A DNA stretch of 64,000 bases from contig NC_065539.1 in the NCBI RefSeq assembly GCF_932294415.1, forward strand, positions 52,595,501 through 52,659,500, written 5' to 3'. The notes beneath the pieces were generated by a model. The model was not told the origin of the DNA. It worked only from the letters and a program-made list of their open reading frames with translations, and made no database searches. A program made the position numbers and the translations under genes. Below are positions 57,247-64,000 of this stretch, one piece after another. Position 1 is the stretch's first letter. The number at the start of each line of letters is the position of its first letter. This stretch comes from Quercus robur (Eukaryota; Streptophyta; Magnoliopsida; Fagales; Fagaceae).

Positions 57247-57456
57247 CTATATATATGTCAAAGTTATTGCTACGTTAGATCACTTATGTAAATACTAAAA
57301 TACTCACTCAAATTTGAGTGTTATCTATCTATCTAGGTGGTTCAATGTTTATGTATTACATAGTTGTCAAGTCTAAGTCTATCACAGTCAAAATGGCCAT
57401 AATATTTGTTTCCTGCAGTAAATTGAAACAACTAATCCTTTTGTTAAATCTCGACT

Positions 57457-57782
57457 CAAATTTCAATTTATTTTGATCGAGACCCATTCTCAAACCTTTT
57501 TTTTCCTTCTATTTATGCCGTTATTTATTAGTTTCTATTTCTATCTTCTATTCTCTTATCTCTTTTTCTCTCATGTAAAATGAATTTTATTCATGTACAA
57601 ATTAATCGAAAATAAAAATACCCTGAATTCAAAGAATGGCTGGTGCATGAAAAGTTGGACCCGTATTGGTTAGGGTAGTCCTAGCTGCTGAGCTTCAAAA
57701 GCGCTTAGCCCACAGCCCGACCATACCCTTTGGGCCAAGTAAATGAGTCTTCACTTATAATGGCTATAGACCCAAAACAATG
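57457..57782. other. intergenic, no gene seen
   Basis: AT-rich followed by a GC-richer patch near 57650-57740. No ORF or element recognised. Confidence 0.5.
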
Positions 57783-57790
57783 CTAATTTG

Positions 57791-58004
57791 GGGATTGGGA
57801 TCCAGTGCAATTACTAAATGAAATTGCACCATACAATTCACCCTATCCCTTCACTACTTTTTTTTTTAATTACTTTTTTACCTTTACTTTTTACTTTTAC
57901 TCATTATTTATATTTAATGGTTGAGATTTAAAGATGCTTTTTACAATTTTAAATCTCAATCATCTATACCAATTATATTGGGTATTGCACCTGATTTCAA
58001 TCCC
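57791..58004. mobile_element. MITE with perfect 8-bp target duplication (hAT-like)
   Basis: Ends GGGATTGGGATCCAGTGCAA and TTGCACCTGATTTCAATCCC are inverted repeats. CTAATTTG flanks both sides (57783-57790, 58005-58012). Length 214 bp, no coding capacity. Confidence 0.93.
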
Positions 58005-58289
58005 CTAATTTGGGCTATTGTATGTAGTACAAAGTACAAACAGAGCTCAGGGCTAGTTTACCACTACTAAAGTGAGAGCAATTACTAAGTCACGAAGATT
58101 AATAATCTACAGAAGGGAGATTTCTTTTAATTCTCACAAAATTTTCGCTAGAACAGCAAGGTGGTGATAATCCATATATGGCATTTGGAAACAAAATACC
58201 ACAACAAAAAATACTATCCTAATGCATATAGTGTCACAGACATTGTCTTATTGTATTTAAACAATCTATATATATGGGTTTTAGTCTAT

Positions 58290-59042
58290 GAAGCACGAGT
58301 GGGGATTCGGATTCGGATGTATGTGCGGGTGCGGGTGCAAGTGCGGATGCAGATGCGGGACTCGGTAATTTTTAAAAAAGTAGGGTGCGGATGCAGCGAT
58401 TAAAAAATTATTAAAAATTTTTTATTTATATTTTCTATATATTGCTAAGCATATATATTTTTTATATATATAATTACACATACAACAATTTAAGAGTAAT
58501 GGTAAACATATATTAATAAATTTAAAATCATATATATATATATTATTATAATGTTTACACAACCCCAATTTTAGCCCAATAACATATTTATAATATTAAA
58601 TTATTTTCCTTAAAAAAAAAAAAGTAATTAGGTGATAAAATCAAAGAATAAAAACCTGTATTTTTACTATTTTCACAAGTTCCAACCTTTTCTGTCTTTT
58701 TGACTTTTCAAGTCTTTATCTCTTATACCAATATACTTATTCGAAAATCTATCCACAATTTTCTATCCACAGTGTCGTCCTTATCTCTTCTTCCATTTTT
58801 TTTTCTCTCACAAGGCCACATGAAGCAAAAGAATGGAGGCCATCGACATGGTGGAGGCCCGTTTCGACTTCTGTTTTGGCCGGAATCGGGCCATATTAGC
58901 CGTTTTGGCCGAAATCGGTGCAAATCTGAAAACGAAGAAGAAAAAAAAACCGAAGCGGCATAGACGCGTGGTCAGCGGCGTTGTGCACCGCACGCCACGT
59001 CGAGTGCAGGTGCGGCGGCCTTGGAGCTGCACTCGTGCTTTC
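58290..59042. mobile_element. 753-bp element with terminal inverted repeats, GC-rich ends
   Basis: GAAGCACGAGTG (58290-58301) is mirrored by CACTCGTGCTTTC (59030-59042). Subterminal tracts are rich in GTGCGG/GATTCGG units on the left and in GCGGC/CCGCAC on the right, around an AT-rich middle. No transposase and no clear target duplication. A non-autonomous DNA transposon is the simplest reading. Confidence 0.7.
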
Positions 59043-60262
59043 TAGGTTTTACTTATAGGACTCGCATGGACTCCGAATAGGTCTCAAATTTCATATATTT
59101 GGAAAAAAAAAAAATTTTGAGGATTATAATGATGATATAGAGGAATTAATTCTAACATGCAACATTAACCTTTTTTGTATGTCCAACTCAATTACCTTGT
59201 ATTCACATTGTTAATTCCCTAGAGAATTTCTACCTTCATATAGTCTTGAAAAAGATTTCTTGAAATAATTAAATTATTTAATACATATGTGCTAATTTAA
59301 TTTCAAATCTAATAAGTGTATTTAACAAAGGACTCATCATGGTATCAAATGCTTAATTTTTTTTTGGATAATTCAATTGTTATAACAAATGAGAAGAATG
59401 ATTCCTTACATAAAAGTTGCATATTCCAATTCTTTGTTTTCCGTTAAAAATAAATTATAGAACTAGAGAGTTGAAGTGTCACAAGTGATTATTTTACTTA
59501 CAAGAAGTTAGACTCTAATTAGTATTACACAAGGAAGAAAACAATCCAATGCTTTTGTGAATAACAAAAGGCTCTAATGATGTTATACAACATTGTTGAT
59601 GTATCTTTTTTTTTTCTTGCATAATGCACATTTGGGAGTAAGATTAATAACAATCTCTAGGAGCGTATATTTGTAGGAGAAACATCATCTTATATTTCTT
59701 TTCTTTTCTTTTACTTATAGTCAATATGGTTATGTCACGGGCAAATGATATTCAGGTTGGAATTCCAACCGATTAATCCAACTTAGAAATTGGCCAAAAT
59801 TTGGGTGAGAAACACAACAGTAGCCTAACATCCTAAAGTTTGTTGTTACAATCTCCTTAGTAGCATCTTTTTCTTTCTCCTACTTTTTAGAGTGGATTTG
59901 AACTTGATACATCATACACGGAAGCATCACCTCCACAACTACCGTTGAATTGAAATGGTATTTCATAGGCTAATAATCTCTATTATGTCTTATAATCCAT
60001 TCTTTGTTTGACAGTTATGTGTCTCTTTCTTGCCTAGACATATATGTTGTAGGGGGCTCTATTGTCAACAACATATCCCGAAATATTTTGCAGATAATCC
60101 ATCATCTTTTAGTTTTATCTTAAGGTAAAAAAAGGGAGACAATGACGGGAAAATTTTGTGGAGTATACACTTTGAGTGTGAGTGAATTTATCGCCATCAG
60201 TTTGACATTTTTATTCAAGAAAAGCATCTAATATACATATAGAGCAATCCATAATGGATACC
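59043..60262. other. intergenic, no gene seen
   Basis: AT-rich, with no recognised feature. Confidence 0.55.
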
Positions 60263-60457
60263 GTACACAAGCTTTCAACATCTATCAAATGTCACTTACA
60301 AATGACCCTGGAGAAGGCTTACGAGTAAGAGTTTTGGGTGTGTGATAGCTTGCTGAATTCCCATGGCTTCTTCCTTATTATTTTACAGATCAAGATCCTC
60401 TCCATTGTACTAGTTTTGAAAGTTGCAAGTGACATTTGATAGATATCGAAAGTGTAC
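60263..60457. repeat. foldback sequence, ~38-bp imperfect arms
   Basis: CTTTCAACATCTATCAAATG at 60271 pairs with CATTTGATAGATATCGAAAG at 60433, extending to GTACAC/GTGTAC outside, with a loop of about 115 bp. It could be a small MITE or a hairpin RNA locus. Confidence 0.75.
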
Positions 60458-61141
60458 ATTTGATAGTTATTGAAAGTTTCAATGGGATGTGTAGCTGAAC
60501 GGTATATACATAATTTCACATGTAAAAAAAATATTATTAAATGTACACGTATGAGTATGATTGAGTTATTGTGTTCAATATTTATAAACTTAAACTTTTG
60601 ATTAAGACATATGTCTAACATATCATATTAAAGTTTCACTCAAATAATTTCCTATATTTTTATCTTCCTAACAATTTTAAGGTGGCCAAATATTTGTACC
60701 TATGAAACCCAATAGTTCATAATCACAAGTTTACAAAATTACATCTAAAGCATATCCTAATACTGTGAGATTGTTGGTTATCTTACCAATGGATTTAACC
60801 AATACCAAATCAAATAACTAGGACCAACTCTAGCACATTAGACTACATACGAAATAGACAATTGCCTACGGCTTTCAAATAAAAGAATATCCTATAATTT
60901 TAGTCCCACAGTACCAATACCATACTTTTATTTCAACTTAAAGTAAATTATATCTTAACCCCATTGACTTAAGAAAAAAAAGAAAAAGAAAAAAAGAGAG
61001 AGATACATATCTAATCGAAGAAACAATTTTTTTTTCCCTTTTCTCTCTCTACCATCTCTTAAAAATCATTCACCATTAAACCCTCTAAATTGCATTAGCT
61101 TATTTTGTTTAATTTACTTAGTGGAGTAATCGTTGCATTTG

Positions 61142-61187
<46 letters not shown>

Positions 61188-62290
61188 GGGGGGGGGGGGG
61201 AGGAAAAAAAGAAAAAAGAAAAGAGAAGAGACCTAGTATGTGTTTACAAATGGAGGGAGTTGCTTTTCTTCTTCTTTTTAGTTCAAGTCGTGTGTTACTA
61301 TAAGTGGCATCTTACTTAGTATAAGAATAATTTTTTTTTTATTTTGACCATTAATCATGTTAACATTTTTTATTCATCACTTAACCGCAAAGACTATTTT
61401 ACCCAATATCAAAAGGTTTGAGACTAAATTAACGCATTTGAAATATTATAGACCAAATTGACACATACTGTAAACATTAAGGACCAAAACAATAATTTAC
61501 CTAATATTTTTTTATTTGTTGGGCCATTTGAAAGCTTCAAATGAGAAAACATAGTCCAATTTTAGAATCTATTTAGTAGTAGTAATAATAATAACTGAAA
61601 AAGTGAGTAATTTGAGATAAATAATTCAATTAGGGAAAAAGAAGAATTTGATCGGTAAACGGTCAACATGTGGAGAGAGAGAGAGGGAAAATGTTACCAT
61701 TAGGAAATGTTATTTGTTTAAAATTTATTTGTATTAGTTTGTTTACTCTATATTCCCAAAAAAAGTTTACATTCCAAAAAACGTTTTTGCTCTATGAATT
61801 TTTTGTTAACTTTGCAATTTTTAGCTTATCATACTTAGAAAATAAAATAGAGTGGAGCTTACTTGCACCTTCCTACCTTTATTAGATAAGAAGTGTTTGA
61901 AGGGTAAGATTTAGGTATATTACTTAGGTGCTATTTGTTAGGTTCTTATCTTAAAGATTCTGCTACGTGGTTTTTTTTTTCTCATAGAATAAAAGTGTAT
62001 TTTTTAGTTAAGTCACCACATGACAAAATTTTAAGAAGAGAACTAAAAAAATAGACATAAGAATATAAGATATTATACATAAGTTTTGTACGTATTTGAA
62101 AAGTGGACTAAAAATCGCTTAAGTAACATTGGCTATATTAGGAGATAATAAAAGGCTTGGCAGTGGAGTAGTTTTTAATTTTATAGTGAGTTTTAGGGAT
62201 AAGATTTATTAAATCCGCCGTTCATGTCAAAGAAAAAAGTATTTGTCCAGTGGTTTTTTTACTGCAAAGTGGAAAAGCAAATGAGTGGAT
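60458..62290. other. intergenic with a GA microsatellite
   Basis: Holds (GA)n at 61144-61180 followed by a G run at 61187-61201. No gene seen. Confidence 0.6.
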
Positions 62291-62310
62291 GAGATTTATA
62301 AATGTAAGTT

Positions 62311-62432
62311 CTCTTTTTTAGAAATAAAATAAAATAATGATTTGATAGTTGGGACTTAGGAGTGAGAGGATTTAAATTCTAAACATCTTCGTTAGAAAGA
62401 TAAAGAGTTGTCAATTGAACTACAAGACTTTT
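62311..62432 (-). mobile_element. tRNA-derived SINE, family D, with perfect 20-bp target duplication
   Basis: On the minus strand CTTGTAGTTCAATTGACAAC (A-box region) is followed by TTAGAATTTAAATCCTC (B-box region) and an A/T-rich tail. GAGATTTATAAATGTAAGTT occurs exactly at 62291-62310 and 62433-62452, the signature of LINE-driven insertion. Confidence 0.92.
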
Positions 62433-62452
62433 GAGATTTATAAATGTAAGTT

Positions 62453-64000
62453 ATAAACCCACTTAAAATAAGTACTTTACTGTAGAGTATTAAATCACAT
62501 ATCAATGAGTTCTATGGTTCCATAATTAAAAATTAAAATAAATAAATAAATAAATAAGGAGTTCCTAACACTTTACAATAAAATTAAAATTCTTGTCAAA
62601 TGATGAAATATTGTTCCCGAGTACTAAATCATTTGCTAAAATTATCATACCAAGATTGTGTTCGGATTTGAGGATTTAAAAGCAAGGGAGTTGAAGAACA
62701 TTTACTAGTATAAATTTAACAATATATGAGGATTTGATTTTTTTTTTCCTTAAACAAAAATATTTGTGATATTATAGATTTAAAGTGAAATACTTACAAA
62801 TAATAATTTCAACTTCCATCTATATTTATATATGAAGATAATATAAAATATAAGTCAATTATTGTTGACTTTTTACAATTTTGCTTCTAAGTTTCAGAAA
62901 GCCTGCGTTATTCTAGATCATTCTTCTAAAATATATTTTTTAATTTGATTTTTAAAATCACATATCGTGTTAAACTATATTAATTTAAATGAGCATACAT
63001 TTGACTTGTGTCCGAAATAAAATTAAATAAACAATTTTAAGCTTTTAATTAGAACTCATCTTCTTTTTTTGTAACAAAAATCTAATTAAATTAAGTAGTT
63101 TAGTTTAAAAAAAATTAATTAGTTTTGATGAAAATACATTTGAAATATTTTAGCAAAATCCAATTAAATTAAGTAGGTTCTTTTTGATAAACGACTAGGG
63201 ACTAGGGAGATGCTTTTTGTTTAGTCCCACACTACCACTTACATCTTGATCTTTTAAAATATAAATACTTTTAGCATAGCAAATAGATGGAAAGATCATT
63301 ATCTCTGTTTCAAACGAGCCAGACAACACTGTCCGTGTGTAAGACTGGGAACTTGGTTTCACATCTGCAGTTGTACTTTATATATATATATTTGAAGTGT
63401 GTACTTTATATTTTTTGTTGAGATAAAAAAAGATATTCAAAATACACAGAATTATTCCCTCGAAATGGTCACTATACGGTCTATACCATTTCCTTGAAAG
63501 AGTCATTCTCAACTCCCTGTAGTATAAAGTAATGGAACTCACTAGATTAATGTAATCTGCTCAAAGCTTGACAAAATGGGCATTGATTATTTTATTTTAT
63601 TCATCAAAAAAGAGGGGTGGAGGCATTGATTATTGGAGATGTGTAGAGAATGAGGACATGAGAAAAGAAAAGCATCTAATAAACTTCAAATGAGGTCACT
63701 GGTCCCGTGTGCTTAATTATTAGATGATTAGTATAAGATAAACAAAAGTAATTTGTGCTTTAGTCATACATCATTATCATCATCATCATCATCATCACAA
63801 ACTATGGAAAAGACAAAAAACTGCGGACAAACCCAACAGCGTCACCTATTTATCAATTCAACAAAATTAACTCTACAATATCTAAACCTTTCAAGCCCTC
63901 CTTTTAACAGGAGGAGTATTAAAAAGTAGAGGTAAAAGCAAACAAAGAGAAAAAATAATAAGTGAGAAAATACCAAAACAGGTTCACAATTTTCTAGGAA
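62453..64000. other. intergenic, no gene seen
   Basis: AT-rich, with an (ATC)n run at about 63769-63797. No coding or RNA feature recognised up to the window edge. Confidence 0.6.

Larger units (their letters stand above)
54979..57456 (+). repeat. ELIP 3' end plus downstream flank, copy 2
   Basis: Second copy of 48250-49785, enlarged by two insertions (55788-56640 and 56956-57246) and lacking the MITE of copy 1. Ends near TTGTTAAATCTCGACT, the same point where copy 1 stops before the HUA2-like fragment. Confidence 0.9.

Noticed and set aside
63769-63797. CRISPR-like or regulatory array at (ATC)n
   Set aside because: A plain trinucleotide microsatellite; this is a plant nuclear window.

Overview
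This is nuclear DNA from a flowering plant, almost certainly a woody eudicot. The genes are spliced with GT/AG introns, intergenic DNA is AT-rich, and the proteins are plant-specific (early light-induced protein, plastid folate-biopterin transporter, DUF1677, HUA2-like PWWP protein). LTR retrotransposons, tRNA-derived SINEs, MITEs and a Helitron-like element fill the spaces. The repeats remind me of Fagales trees, but I cannot prove a species from the window.

Layout. (1) 1-15107 is nested retrotransposons: a Tat-lineage Ty3/gypsy element on the minus strand that runs off the left edge and carries an antisense, spliced coiled-coil ORF; the 5' half of a second, related gypsy element; and a decayed Ty1/copia element (plus strand) with a complete 496-bp TRIM inserted in its pol gene. 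(2) 15108-36154 is gene-poor. It holds one intact single-exon gene (DUF1677, minus) and many short insertions, several with target-site duplications: three solo LTRs, three SINEs, a MULE-type MITE and perfect palindromes. (3) 36155-43771 is a nine-exon folate-biopterin transporter gene (minus), whose exon phases all agree and give 556 residues. Its introns hold two SINE copies and an organellar trnN-like pseudogene. (4) 46252-48430 is a three-exon ELIP gene (plus) of 180 residues with a good promoter. (5) 49786-57456 is a rearranged block: the 5' part of a HUA2-like PWWP gene, broken, is fused to a second copy of the ELIP 3' end plus its downstream flank. Comparing the two copies of that flank exposes a MITE, a Helitron-like insertion carrying a 118-residue ORF, and another MITE, each absent from the other copy. 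(6) 57457-64000 is intergenic with MITEs, a 753-bp TIR element, a SINE with a perfect 20-bp target duplication, and microsatellites.

Functionally, the two intact genes with a known role (FBT and ELIP) both act in plastids: one moves folates/pterins across the envelope, the other protects thylakoids under light stress. Nothing here suggests an operon-like link between them. The most unusual objects are the antisense spliced retrotransposon ORF, the HUA2-like/ELIP chimera with its flanking duplication, and the ORF inside the Helitron-like insertion.
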